Shown here in pieces: positions 1 to 11,719 of a stretch of DNA of 64,000 nt (position 1 is the stretch's first letter; the number at the start of each line of letters is the position of its first letter). The position numbers were made by a program, and so were the translations under genes. The stretch comes from Pipra filicauda (taxonomy: Eukaryota; Chordata; Aves; Passeriformes; Pipridae). The notes beneath the pieces were generated by a model. The model was not told the DNA's origin. It saw only the letters and a list, made by a program, of their open reading frames with translations, and searched no databases. Location of the stretch: contig NW_024104671.1 of NCBI RefSeq assembly GCF_003945595.2, positions 248,001 to 312,000 on the forward strand, given 5' to 3'.

Positions 1-2222
1 TCATCACCTTTTCTGTGGAAGCAGAGTGCCAAAGAGATGGAGAGCTCCGGGAATAGCAGGATATGATAAGGGTCCTATCACTCCATTACACGTAAGTGAG
101 TCACATAACAATATCAGCCTGAGTAGTTTTGCTACTTTACTTTATGCCATAGCTGGAGATTTGGACTACCTGGCAGCTCTTTCTCGGTTACAACTTCACT
201 GGGACACTCGTTCCAGGTTATGCTGGTTGACAGTATCTGCTTCAGGAAAAGCTACTTGTAGATAAGCTATTATCAGAGAGCTGAGTGTACCTACATCAAT
301 GAGGTGAAGCTGACTAGTACTGCAAAAGAATTAATCTGAATAACACTTATGTAGCAGTACAATGGTCAGGGCACTGGTGCAGGCTAAGTTCAATGCTGGT
401 GGTCAAACCCATGAATTGAAAAACAATTTTTAAATGGCAGACAGTATGTGGTTGTCTCTTCCTCTGTGAAGGCACAATTAGTTGAAGAATAATAAGTAAT
501 CTCTATTAAATATCACACTTGCTTTTCTTAGAGAATAAATTTCTTTAATCTTACATAAATATCATATCCTCACATATCTATAAAATATTTTATAATTGTG
601 CTTGTGAATGTGTAGTGGTAAGGGTAAAACAGATTGGTGCATTTTTCACGCAGTGGGAAAGAGCATTTTCTAAGGGATAGAACACTATTTAATCAACAAA
701 TTATTTACATTTGGAGCTCAACTGCTGAAAATGCAGATCATAATAATGGCTTTCTTCTGATGACAGGTAATATCATCATTCTTTTTTGTAGCTACTTGGC
801 ATTGTTCTGATTTTAGTCAAAATTGTTTCCACTGTTTAGTGGAGTCTAAAGTTCAGTTAGCTATTGAGTTTCACTAACATATTTTGCAAATTGCTGTTGT
901 TTTTTATTTGAATTATAAACCCTTCAGGATATATAACTACTATTATGAAAAGGTCCATTTCTGACATCTAATTCCAGTTTATCAGCCAAACCAGTGAACT
1001 GATGGCCCTGGTCAGCACAATAGGATGATAAATCCCAGCTTTGAAGTGTATAATCCTCTTATTAGTTATATAAGACAGGCTGGCAGGAAATTTCCCAAAT
1101 GAGGTTTTAAACTGTGTTGTTTTCCAGTCATTCCAAACCATTCTAGAATCTTAGTAGTGCTATTTCAAATGTAATTCTGTGTGAAAAGGAATCATTGTAA
1201 TTTTTGGCATATTTTATTAATCTTAAATAATCTCATCTTTTCTGTTCCCTCTCATTTTTTGTTGATTATACATATTTTCTATTTGCTGACAATTCCATCC
1301 ATAACCACTCCTTAATAATTCTATTCGAATACTTTGGGGCCTTATAGAGTTAATTTTTTTTCTCTTCTGAGCACTGTTTTCCGTGGGAAGAAGGGCTGAA
1401 AAGGCGTTACGAATACACCCACCAGCATTTTTGTTTATTTCTTAATTTTTTGAACTTACTTCAAAGCTAGAATCTCTGTGGCAGTGTCATCAGTGTGCTC
1501 CTGGTTTACAGAAAATTGCTGGATTTAGTGGTTAGGGAGCTCCATTCTCTCATTTAGCATTCTAAATCTGTGACATGTTTTAATTCACAGAAGAGTCATG
1601 CTGATTTAGCTGATAATAGATTCTATTAATTCCACATGCTGTACAAATTAAGGTGTGGGCATGCAAATTAAAATGTTTATTCCCAATGAATGGGAGATAG
1701 GGGAGGTTATAAACCCCAAATGCTTCTTTGAAGCAGGTTCTATTTGAACAGAAAGAGCTTCTAAATATTATACTCTGGGAGTCTGTGTGTATTGTGTCTC
1801 AATCAATCCTTATCAAATGCTCCCAGGTTACAATAAACAAGGTTTTTATTTCCTTAGCTGTCAGCTTTGACAAGCCGATGCAGTCTGTCAGAGTCAGCCT
1901 GGGATCTTTCCATCACACATTACACGACCAGTAAGAAAGATTCTGTGAGCCAAAATCTGTCCTCAGCTGCACTTCTGCAATCCTGTTACCTCTGTAGCGT
2001 GTCCTCAGTGACACCAGAGCAAATCCCTCCTGTGCAACAGAACTCTTCAGCTCTGTGGGAGATGTGGGAAGGGTGTTAGAGGTAAGAGATCCAAGGAGGG
2101 AACTGGTACGTTTTCCCCTTTCAAAATTTGGGTTTTTTTCTGCTTTTGTAAACCATGCATTTTTATGGAGAAAGATAAAAACATAGACCCTTCATACTAT
2201 ACATCATAACTGATAAACATTT
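1..2222. other. unique AT-rich sequence, no gene recognised
   Basis: No repeat, RNA gene or exon is recognised here. A 79-codon open frame at 26-265 (+) resembles no family I know and its length is expected by chance. A POU-type octamer ATGCAAAT occurs at 1661-1668 in an AT-rich stretch, which on its own means little. Confidence 0.6.
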
Positions 2223-2476
2223 CACAGAATCATAGAATATCCTGAGTTGTATTGGACCCATTAGGATCATCTAAGTGCAGACTCTGGACCTACACAAGGC
2301 AAACCCAAGGATCACACCATGTGTCTAAGTTCATTGTCAGAGGTAAACACTTCTGAGCTCAGACAGGCTCGGTGCTATGATCACTTCCCTGGGGAGCCTG
2401 TTCCAGTGCCTAACTACCCTTGGGAGGAAGAACCTTTCCTAATACCCAGCCTAAATATACCCAGCTTAAATATACA
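2223..2476 (-). mobile_element. CR1 LINE, 3'-end fragment
   Basis: The plus strand starts with a CAGAATCATAGAAT-type tail and continues through the usual reverse-complemented CR1 3' region (AGCCTGTTCCAGTGCC near 2395), so the element lies on the minus strand. It is 5'-truncated at about 2476 and contains only the C-terminal end of ORF2 and the 3' UTR. Its 5' edge holds a 15-bp tandem duplication (ACCCAGCCTAAATAT/ACCCAGCTTAAATAT, about 2445-2474). It is diverged, and so probably old. Confidence 0.85.
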
Positions 2477-2696
2477 GATAAGAGCATTCAATACCCTAGC
2501 CTAATAAACATTTAGTGAAAAATTTTGAAGAAGATAAGATGAACCATAAGGGTTAGAATACAAGTGCAATATACATTCCCCAATTAGTTTCTTTCCTATA
2601 CACAACTAAATTTCATATTAACAGCTTTTTGTCCTGTATTTTTTGACAAGTGATTGTCTCTTAGCACATTGAACATATTTGTTTAATCCTTTTATA

Positions 2697-3438
2697 TCAT
2701 AGAATCATACAATGGTTTGAGTTGGAAGGGACCTTAAAGATCATCTAGTTCCAAGCTCCCTGCCATGGACAGGGACACCTTTCACTAGACCAGGTTGCTC
2801 AGTGCTCCATCCAACCTGACCTTGAACACTTCCAGGGATGGTGCATCCAAAAATTCTCTGGGCAACCTGTTCCAGCACCTCACCACTCTCACAGTTACAA
2901 ATTTTTTCCTATTTTTTAGATATCTAATCTAAAGGTACTCTCTTTCAGTAGATTTGTCCTGTTGTTTTTGTCAATAGTCTCTCTCCATCTTGTAGGCTTT
3001 CCTCTTGTAGGCTCCCTTCGGGTACTGGAAGGCTGCAATTAGGTCACTGTGAAGCCTTCTCTCCCCAGGCTGAACAATCTCAATTCTTTAGCCTGTCCTT
3101 TTAGGAGAGGTGTTTCACCCTTCTAATCAATGTGGCTTTGTTAAACCTCATGAGATTCCCATGGGTCCACTTCTTGAGCTTTTCCAGATCCCTCTGGATG
3201 AAATCCTGTCCTTCAGGCATGTCAGCTGTGCCACTCAGCTTGGTGTCATCTGAAAATTTGCTGAGCATGCACTCGATCTCACTGTCTGTGTCATCGGTGG
3301 ACATATTAAATAATATTGGTCCCAATACAGAACCCTGAGGGACACCACTGGGACTCTGAATCATTGACCACTACCCCTTGGATGTGACTTTTTTATCCAT
3401 CTAACTGTCCACCCATCAAATCCATCTCTTTCCATATC
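2697..3438 (-). mobile_element. CR1 LINE, 5'-truncated, with reverse transcriptase remnant
   Basis: The plus strand opens with TCATAGAATCATACAATGG, the reverse complement of the CR1 3' tail, followed by GAGTTGGAAGGGACC. On the minus strand 3364-3101 gives an open stretch with the CR1 reverse transcriptase motif [14 protein letters not shown], then a degraded F(S/A)DDTKL catalytic box (FSDDTKL) and MRFNKA. The copy runs from just upstream of that motif to the 3' tail, so it is a 5'-truncated insertion of about 0.74 kb. Frameshifts and stops make it non-functional. It lies about 220 bp from the fragment at 2223, in the same orientation; they are separate insertions because each has its own 3' tail. 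Confidence 0.93.
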
Positions 3439-4011
3439 ACACTGTGAAAAAGCTAAACACATGTGTTTAATTTAAAAGACAGGCATAGACTTTGGTGGTG
3501 GGTAGATTAGTAGAATTTACTTTTCAAAAGGGGTATTGTTTCTATGAAATTTGTTTGTTTGGAAGAACTGCAGCTGTAGAAGAGGAAGAATTTTTTTCTT
3601 GAAGTAAAATAACTGTACTTGTAAATAATGCAAGTTAAAGAGAAGATTGCTTTAAAGAAAATATAATTGAGATTCTCTGGGGTCACAAAATGCCAGCAAA
3701 TCCAGCAGGTATCCAGAGACTTCTACTGTGCATGCCTAGGATATCATAAAAACGCTGGTCATCATTTGCACTCAGCTGGTGACTTTGTAAATCATGTCTT
3801 TAGTTGTTTGTATGTCAAAAATTACCTGATTTTTATCACTGTATCTATGCTAAGAAGTGTTACATGCCTGAAGTTAGTCATTGTCAGATCTCTACATTCC
3901 TAATACATTGGAAGTATTGTCATGTGATAATAATTTTAACAATTTTTGTTTTATCTTATCTAATACTTGTTGACCACTGTATTACAACTTCCTAAAACTC
4001 ATCATCTCAGC
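3439..4011. other. unique sequence between CR1 and LTR
   Basis: AT-rich sequence with no recognisable gene or repeat. The 78- and 63-codon open frames here look like chance. Confidence 0.55.
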
Positions 4012-4490
4012 TGTCGGAGGTAAAATTACACACTGACTCGACTCTCCTCTTGAGGAAAGAGTCACCAATTAAACAAAATCAGACTTTTGTAGACTCTTGG
4101 AAAATACATGTTTTGAGTTTATGTTGTGATCTCTGTCTTATTGTATAATTCCTGTTTATTGTACTCCAGTTTTACCCTCTACCCCCTTTGTCCCTAAACT
4201 CTGTTTTCCTATTGATCAGTATTTGGTGCATTGCAGCAGTTATCCATGTATGATTGTGTTCTCCCTTTATGGCTATAATTTACATACCCCGCCTTAACTC
4301 CTCCTTTTGTTCTAGCACCTTCCCTACCCTAACTTATATAAGGTGGAAGCCATTTTATATTGGGCCCTTTTTGCTTGCTTTTGACTTGTTCAGTTGTGTT
4401 CTTTTACATTTCACCATAATAAAGCTGTCTTGCCATTCTCACCTATGAAGTTGTGGACCTGCTTATTCCTAGCACACACTGCACTCAACA
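4012..4490 (+). mobile_element. solo LTR of an endogenous retrovirus
   Basis: The segment begins TGTCGGAGG and ends ACTCAACA, giving the TG...CA ends of an LTR. It has a TATA-like box (CTTATATAAGG, about 4334) and, about 80 bp later, a polyadenylation signal AATAAAG (about 4420), in the order U3-R-U5 on the plus strand. No gag, pol or env sequence and no second LTR lies nearby, so this is a solo LTR left by LTR-LTR recombination. The flanking bases (TCAGC and TCCTG) do not form a clean target duplication, so the boundaries may be off by some bases. The ERV class cannot be fixed from the sequence alone. Confidence 0.65.
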
Positions 4491-7403
4491 TCCTGTATTT
4501 ATAAATATTTTTGAACTTTACACTGACTACAGCTATACAGAACAAAGCCTTTGACCACTAGAAATCTGACAGTTTGGCAACATTTAAAAAAAATATTTGT
4601 CTCTGAATCATGGGGAACGAATGCGCTTTTAAAGAAAATGTTGAAAGAACAAATAGACATTAATCATGTAGGAATGAACTGGGAAATTCTTAGGTTTGTA
4701 ATTGCTAAAGTCTGGAATTTCTTCTAGTGGGTTGAGCAGCTGAACTTGAAGTCTGTGAATGGAAGGATGTTAAGCAGCTGCCTAAAAACAGAATAGCTCA
4801 GTGAACCCAAAGTCCTTTCAGTCAAATATCCTTACTGTGTTGCTGGCTCCTATGTAATCAAGCTGAACAGTTCTGCTACTGAATGTAAACATCCAACAAG
4901 GTTAAGACATGCTGTCTACACTTCTGTATAGAGGTTTCTATTCATTCTCTAATATTCCTTCAGAACTTAAGTGTGACTTCTAGTTTCTTGATATCATTCC
5001 AGTGGTTGCACTTCAATAACCTTGTGATAATTTTGATCCTGAAGGCCTGTGTGAAAATGGAGAAATCAATAGGAAGGTTTTGTCTTTCATACATTTTAGG
5101 GTATTTTTCTCTTATCTGTCTGTGTTCTGCTTCCACAGTTTAATGTCTCTCTAGAGGGAGACAAAGTTAAATGGCTTTTGATTCAGTAGTATGCTCACTC
5201 AAGAGCATTCAAGCCTAAAATTTATGAATAAGAAAATAAAGCATACTTAAAATTTCATTGTATTTTAGTTCCAGAAAAGCAGTATGTCTGCTTCTCTGTT
5301 GAGAAGTTTGTCTGAACCTGCATGACTGAGAATAACTGAAGCTATTTCCTTCAAGTTTACTTGGCACAGATTCATTTAAAGCAAATGAGCTGTCTTACAT
5401 CTTGCCTTTTGGTTGGAGACAATGTCTGTTGCTTGTGTACCTTGCACTTTCAAATAGCTTAATCTGCATGAAAAAACATGGTCTGGCCTTAGCCAGAAGA
5501 AAATAATTTGGAAAACAAAAGAACACCCACAGTCCACCTGCAAGAAATTCAAAGAAACTACCCCTTTATCTGTCTTTGTAGTTTACCTGTAGTTGCATCT
5601 ACATATCACTTAGTAGTATTCAAGATACTTTTCTTCCTTGACTCCTCTGATTATCTCTTATTCAGAAGTATACACAGATTTTTCTTTGGCAAAGTCAGGA
5701 CTTCTGGAAATCAAAAAGGTTCATAATATTACTGTTGGTGACAGTTCTTCCTCCTGGCAGAAACTCTGCTAAAGAGATAAAGAATTTTAGTTTATGAAAT
5801 TCAGCAGTATTCAACATTTTTCTGGAAAGATGTTTTTAAAAGATTTCAACTTTTGTTTATGCAGACTTTTAATAAAGCTAAAAGTCCATTTATATACACT
5901 GCTATAAAAAAATAGCCTTCTAAAGCTTGAAGCAAGGGTACTGATTGTTTTATGTAATGACATTCTTGCCAGTTCTGGAATTTAGATACTAAATAGGGAA
6001 CGAGAATTACAAAAGAGCATAAGGAACTCTAAAATTTCTTTTTTTCGTCCCTGTTTAGAAGCTTAGCAGGGTAACTCTGATTAAACACTTGGAAGACGAA
6101 AAATGGGTGTGTCTGGATACAAAATAGCCATATTTTGCCATGCATCACTTCAAGGTCTTTTAAGCTGGGAACTCATTTTTCCTCACGTGTGTGTGCACAC
6201 AGCAGGCTGAAAGCTGTGTGCTTAGAGGCCTTACCATAGCAGACTTACACCGAAAACTTCAACAAAAAATGATCAACAAGTCTCAGACAGACACATGCAT
6301 TTTGCAATTGAAATGTTATGCAATCCACCCACAGACCTTTCCAGCACCCTGTGATTCCATCTCCAGTCTGTGGTGTGACTGCCGGAGTCTGCACTGGCCT
6401 GCAGGAATTACTGAGAGACTCAAGGCTTACCTGGTTCATCTGACACTTGCAGCTTGTGCCTTTATCACTCCACCATCTGTCACAAATACCACTCCCCTGA
6501 CTTGCTTTTTCTGCTGGCTAATTCAGGGGAGGATTAGAAGGGAATGTTGTTTAAATTCCACATAGCTCCCAGTGCTACCACCTCTGTTAAGGTGAGCTCC
6601 CCAGAACTGAGTGGAAGGAGTGCCAAATCTGGTAACTTATGTAAAACTATATCTTGGACTTAGGCTTTCTTCTTTATTAAAAGAAAAAAAAAATACTTCA
6701 TTATGTACGCAGAATGAAGCTTTTCTACTCTGTTTGGAAGTTATTTCTTCACAGTGTCCAGCAGACAGACCCATGGTGTGAAGTGCATCCTGATAATCTG
6801 CTGGAGCACGTCAGGGCTCATCCTGCCTCCTCTCCCACTAAGCAGTTGCTGCATTACAGCAACTTTGCTCAATACTAACAATTGTAAATGCAAAGAAAAA
6901 TATGCCTCTTTTTTCCTCCATAGATTTCTCCAATATAATTCTGTTTTCTATCAACAGTGATGTATGATTATTTTTCAGGTGACTCTCAATCCAGACAAAA
7001 TTGAAATGGCCTTTATTTTAAGAGCTTCACCTGGTATGTAGCTACTCCCCTTATTCCTGATACATTCTTACTGAACTCCTAGTATATTTTCCAGACTCTT
7101 TCCTGCTTTGTTCCTTTTTACAACTGTCACCCTTCAACATAAAAGACTTCTCTGTAAAAGCCACTTTCTTCTGAAGCTGCAGTAACATGAAACACATTGC
7201 CTCAGACTAAAAGTGGTAAAGAACTGAACACTCAATTGGGTTAGACTCTCGAATCAGAGTTAATAAAAAAAAGTCTAAGGAAGGAAGAAAAAATACCAGG
7301 GTGCTCACTGCAGGAGGAAATGTCGCTTAGAGGCAGCTGTAGGAAATTGAGTTTAACATCAGGTACAGTATCCAAGGAAAAGTGTCATAATCAGTTAAGT
7401 AGC
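4491..7403. other. unique AT-rich sequence, no gene recognised
   Basis: Nothing is recognised. A slightly more GC-rich patch at about 6300-6560 carries overlapping open frames on both strands (124 codons on +, 64 on -), but neither resembles a known protein and no convincing splice-site pair brackets a conserved frame. Confidence 0.55.
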
Positions 7404-7954
7404 TGTGGTGGTTTGACCTTGACTGGATGCCAGGTGCCCACCCAACCACTCTATCACTCCCCTTCCCAGCTGGACAGGGGAGAGAATAAGATGGAAAAAC
7501 AACTCGTGTGTTGGGATAAGGCATTTTATTTAAAGTGAAAGCAAAGTGGAAGCTTCTGCATGCAAAAGCGAAGCAAAGTGAGAGATAACATGGTTTATTC
7601 TCTACTTCCCATCAACAGTGATGGTTGGCCACTCCCAAGAAACAGGACTTCAGCACTCAGTTCCTCAGCAGGCAGCCAGTGGAGACTGTGAATATCTGCC
7701 TTCCTGCTCCTTGCGTCAGCTTTTATATCCGAGCTGACGTCATATGGTCTGAAATATCCCTTTGGTCAGTTTGGGTCAGCTGGCCTACTTGGGTCGTCTC
7801 CCAGGATCTTACCCTCAACTGAGGAAGGAATGTTACAGCAGTGATGCTATGCTCACCAGTGTGTAATCAACACCCTTCTAGCTACCAATGAAAAGCATAG
7901 CACTGTGAGGGCTGCTGTGGGGAAATGAACTCCAGGTCTGCCAGATGCAATACA
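7404..7954 (+). mobile_element. solo LTR, avian ERVL-type
   Basis: It begins TGTGGTGGTTTGACCTTG, followed by GGATGCCAGGTGCCCACC and CTCTATCACTCCCC, a start I recognise from abundant avian ERVL-type LTRs. It also has the family's central block GACGTCATATGGT...GAAATATCCCTTTGG (7737-7764) and the late block CATAGCACTGTGAGGGCTGC (about 7897). A TATA-like TTTTATATCC (7721) lies just upstream of a perfect CRE palindrome TGACGTCA (7735-7742). The end is placed at ...CAATACA (7954). Flanks GTAGC and GATAC match at only three of five bases, so a target duplication is not proven. No internal retroviral region is present. Confidence 0.85.
7735..7742 (+). promoter_or_regulatory. CRE palindrome within LTR
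   Basis: TGACGTCA is a perfect CREB/ATF-type site, lying about 14 bp downstream of the TATA-like TTTTATATCC of the LTR. Its place beside the predicted U3/R promoter suggests it once served the viral promoter. Current activity is unknown. Confidence 0.4.
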
Positions 7955-10775
7955 GATACCTGACATAAAATTAAAAAAAGAAATGAACAACTAAAAAATA
8001 CCCACCTTTTTCTCTTCTTGTTGTTGATGTATCTATCTTAACCCCTTTTCCGTTAAGAAGGATGACTTTTTTAAAATACTGATTGTTTCTTCTTATTTTA
8101 TTGTGCTCAGAATTTTATTAGCAATTTTGAAAAAACATCTTTGAGAAAATATCTCTGCCTTTATTGTCTCCTCCAGAAACAATTATCACAGTAAATATGA
8201 CAAGAGCATAGTACTGCTTTTCATCTCCTTTCATCTCTCCACATTCTTGGCCTTGTCAAGGTCCTGGCCACCTCCACTTTAACTGGTGCTGTTTGATTTG
8301 TCTGCCTAACTCCCTGCATTGGGACACTTCTGCAACACATTAATACTGTTTCTTCCTCTCCACGTGGTCTCTTCTCCTTCACATGGTCCTTTCCCCTGCA
8401 GAGGATAGCATCAGCCAGGTCAGTTTCACCATAAAGGATTTACTGTACTCTTACAGTGAAATCAAATCAGCACCTGGAGCTCAAGTTCTAAGAGATGATT
8501 CCCCTATGCTATAATTACTGTTCTTAACAGAGTGCTTGGGATCATATTATTGCACATTGACTTGAACTGTGTCTTAATGTCTAAATTTTATCAGTTTTCC
8601 AGAAGCAATCTATTTCAAATGTTACTGACTCCCATGGTACAGTAAAATGTATGTAAATAACAACACTCTTGAGGCTTTATTAAATTAAAATAATTTACTA
8701 ATGCTGTGTAGGAGGAGAAGTGGAGGAAAGAAAAGTGGGAATTAAATTGTGTGTTAGAGTGGCACTGGAAAGATTTTAAATGACAGTTATCAGATTCAGG
8801 CCTCACAGTGCATGGTTACCAAATTAACTGAATGTATTAGTCAAGAACAGAATTTGCAGGTGTGTACTCCTGCTTTTTTTTAAAAAAAAATAATAGTCAT
8901 CTGGATCCTACTTACATGACTTAGGGGACATGATTTCTGGCTGCAGCTATAGAGATTCAGTGTTTTAGAAAAGAATGTTAGTGCCTGTGACAAGCTCATG
9001 TTGTTCTTGTTATTATGTGAGAAATTTTACCCTCTGCCAAAGCTGGTACTCTTCAATGACCTATCACAGACTAACATTAAGTGCTGGAATCGGGCTTGTT
9101 AATTTAGGTTATTCTGGGTTTTTTTACGTTTTATAAGTGCATATGCATTATCCTTTATTGAGTCAAGTTATTTAAATTTCAGATCAGATTGGGGATATAG
9201 CGAGTGTGATGGTTCTATATTCCTCTACCATCTGTCACCGAGAAGCTTCTTAAAGTTGCAGCCTTAGTTAGAAGAACAGCTTGGTCGCATAATCTCCTGG
9301 CCGCTGTTTCTAAACAAAGACTAGAGACAGGCTTCTCATCTACTGAGAACAGTTTTTTTGAATTAAACTTTCATAGCTACGATGGAGACAGTAGGGTTAC
9401 ATGGAATATTCAAAGTTTATTGTGTTGGTGCTACAAACACATGATGTATACCTCAGTGATTCAGATCACTGACAAGGCACTAATTTAATGCAAATCCCCG
9501 GTGCTGAAGCAAGGCAAGTGAATGGTCTTAAATTGAACTCCCACAGGGAAGTGAGGCATCTGCTCTTACTGTTTTTCTTTGTTTTGGTGCCCTTAAGTCA
9601 GATCAGACAATCCTAGCTGAAGCAGTGGAGTTGTTCAATCATTTCAGGAGTGAAACAGGACTGACCAATACAGAGATTCTGCAGAGATGGTCTGAAGTAG
9701 TTCAGCTTTAGAGTCTCTGCAGAATTTATTTGACAGCCTGGAAACAATTTGGAATTGCTTCTGAGTAGGTTTCCTTGTCATGTTTTTGTTCTGAATATAT
9801 GGTACTTTGTCAAAGCTAGTTGGTTTTGATTCAGGCTGTCTTTAGCCTCAAAAGACAATCTTTTTGCACTGAGTTAAGTCAATCTTGGTCATGTGGATTG
9901 TAGTGGACTACAAGCATCAGTCAGGAAAAGGAGCAGGGACAGGATGGAGGCCTGCAACCAAAGAACGTCCTTAGGGAGCCCATGATGGCACTAGAAGCAC
10001 CAAACGAGTGCTTGACATAAAACAAATTTCTCTTCAATTAGTTTTGTGTCAGCCCTAAGAGTACAGAAAATACAGAAGGACTTTTTTTTTTTCTCCCCCT
10101 GAAAACACCCATGATATTTGTCGTCTTCCGCATGTTGTCTGGTTAAGTAGTGCTCAGCCTCTCAGCAAGAGGCCCAATGGCATAGCTGATAAGGGCTCAG
10201 GAGACACAATCCCATATGTCCTGCCATGACCATTAACATTTTCTGCTATCCCATTTTCTGTCATATAGTTAGTAAAGTCGTCAGGAAAACCTTGCATGAG
10301 GCACCTGGATATTTGTTAGGGCTTTTGTTAGAAAAAACTAAAAAAATCTAAATCTAACCTGAGTTAGACTGGCTTACACTTAAATCATGCACACCAGAAT
10401 TTTTTTTAAGTGTCAGACTGCATAAAAACATTGACAAAATTGAGCCAATGAAAAAGGAGATTATTAGAATACTCTGAAGGCAAGGCAAGGCTTTATTTTG
10501 AAATACTACTTACAAGTGAGATAAATAAATTAAATCCTATTTTAGTTGCCATAATATGGTTGTTACCTTAACTTCTGTTGGTTCTCAGTTCTCTGAGTGT
10601 AGAATGTACTGAATACAATTGTATATAGTTATTTTTAAAGTGTCTGTAGTGCTCCAGCATGACCCACAACCCCTGCTGTGCTTTGAAACAGAACCTTGGA
10701 CAGCCTGGCTTAATGGAGAGGAAAGGGTGTTATTGTGAAGCGTGAAGTGAAAGAAGAATGATGTAAATTCCTATG
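7955..10775. other. unique AT-rich sequence, no gene recognised
   Basis: No recognised gene or repeat. A T9-A10 homopolymer junction lies at about 8873-8890. All open frames are under 65 codons apart from shadows at the downstream CR1 edge. Confidence 0.55.
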
Positions 10776-11153
10776 AAAGGCTGCAAGCAGGACCCTGGCA
10801 ACTACAGGCCTGTCAGCCTGACCTCGGTGCCTGGCAGGGTTATGGAGCAGATCATCCTGAGTGCAATCACACAGCACCTTCAGGATGGACAAGGGATTAG
10901 ACCCAGCCAGCACGGGTTTAGGAGGGGCAGGTCCTGTCTGACCAACCTGATCTCTTTTTACGATCAGGTGACCCACCTGGTGGATGAGGGGAAGGCTGTG
11001 GATGTGGTCTATCTAGACTTCAGCAAGGCCTTTGACAATAATATACTCCTGGAAAAGCTGGTAGCCCATGGCTTGGACAAGTGTATCCTCTCCTGGATTA
11101 GGAGCTGGCTGGAGGGTCGGGCCCAGAGAGTGCTGGTGAATGGAGCTGCATCC
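10776..11153 (+). mobile_element. CR1 LINE, 5' part (reverse transcriptase core), interrupted
   Basis: The plus strand encodes a continuous piece of the CR1 ORF2 reverse transcriptase: YRPVSLTSVPGRVMEQI, then SQHGFRRGRSCLTNL, then motif A VVYLDFSKAFD with its catalytic Asp, then LSWIRSWLEGRAQRVLVNGA. About 125 codons are open. The element is 5'-truncated at about 10776. At 11153 the CR1 sequence stops abruptly after the VNGAAS codons and runs into a 196-bp non-CR1 segment. The CR1 3' end resumes at 11350. The motif-B to motif-D portion is missing, so the copy is dead. Confidence 0.93.
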
Positions 11154-11349
11154 AAGGGGGAAAGTGAAATATATGTATGCCCAGTATATGATACATAGTA
11201 GTTTGAGAATGAACAAGGAGAGATTATTGAAAATGTCACTACAGGTTTGGGGTAAATATTGCCTGCCAGTTCCCCTGGACCATGTAAAATTGCAGATTTT
11301 AAATGCCTCATGAAAGTGTCATTGCTCCCAGTCCTACCTGCTGTGGCAG
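11154..11349 (+). repeat. 196-bp perfect direct repeat, copy 1 (inside CR1)
   Basis: This segment is identical over 196 bp to 11524-11719 at a constant offset of 370 bp. Both of its sides are CR1: reverse transcriptase to the left and 3' UTR to the right. Compared with the CR1 at 55641-56660, it takes the place of about 0.92 kb of element. The right edge falls in CTGTGGCAG, which resembles the CR1 3' UTR (CTGTGGTGG at 56581), i.e. microhomology at the junction. Confidence 0.97.
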
Positions 11350-11440
11350 TAAATGGACTGGATTTGGACCAAGGGTTGGACTCGATGATCTCGGAGGTCT
11401 TTTCCAACCCAATCGATTCTATGATTCTATGATTCTATGA
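11350..11440 (+). mobile_element. CR1 LINE 3' terminus with octamer tail
   Basis: The sequence GGACCAAGGGTTGGACTCGA followed by TGATCTCGGAGGTC is the conserved CR1 3' UTR. It ends in about three ATTCTATG units (11427-11440), the diagnostic avian CR1 tail. It has the same orientation as the reverse transcriptase piece at 10776-11153 and is most simply the other end of the same insertion. Confidence 0.95.
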
Positions 11441-11523
11441 AAGATGATTACAGAATTGTAAAGGAAATTTCAAAAATATAAAACAGCATAGGAAGGAAAC
11501 TATAAGAATAGACTAAAACATTA

Positions 11524-11719
11524 AAGGGGGAAAGTGAAATATATGTATGCCCAGTATATGATACATAGTAGTTTGAGAATGAACAAGGAGAGATTATTGA
11601 AAATGTCACTACAGGTTTGGGGTAAATATTGCCTGCCAGTTCCCCTGGACCATGTAAAATTGCAGATTTTAAATGCCTCATGAAAGTGTCATTGCTCCCA
11701 GTCCTACCTGCTGTGGCAG
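11524..11719 (+). repeat. 196-bp perfect direct repeat, copy 2 (in unique flank)
   Basis: This is identical to 11154-11349 but embedded in non-CR1 sequence on both sides: the 82-bp AT-rich spacer 11441-11523 on the left and GCACCTGCACTTTGG on the right. It is therefore the likely source and the CR1-embedded copy the derivative. It matches no repeat family I recognise. Confidence 0.97.

Noticed and set aside
26..265. 79-codon open frame at the window start
   Set aside because: No recognisable motif and a length expected by chance. It might be the edge of something outside the window, but nothing here supports that.
6191..6565. Overlapping open frames on both strands in a GC-richer patch
   Set aside because: Neither translation resembles a protein family, and no conserved splice context was seen.
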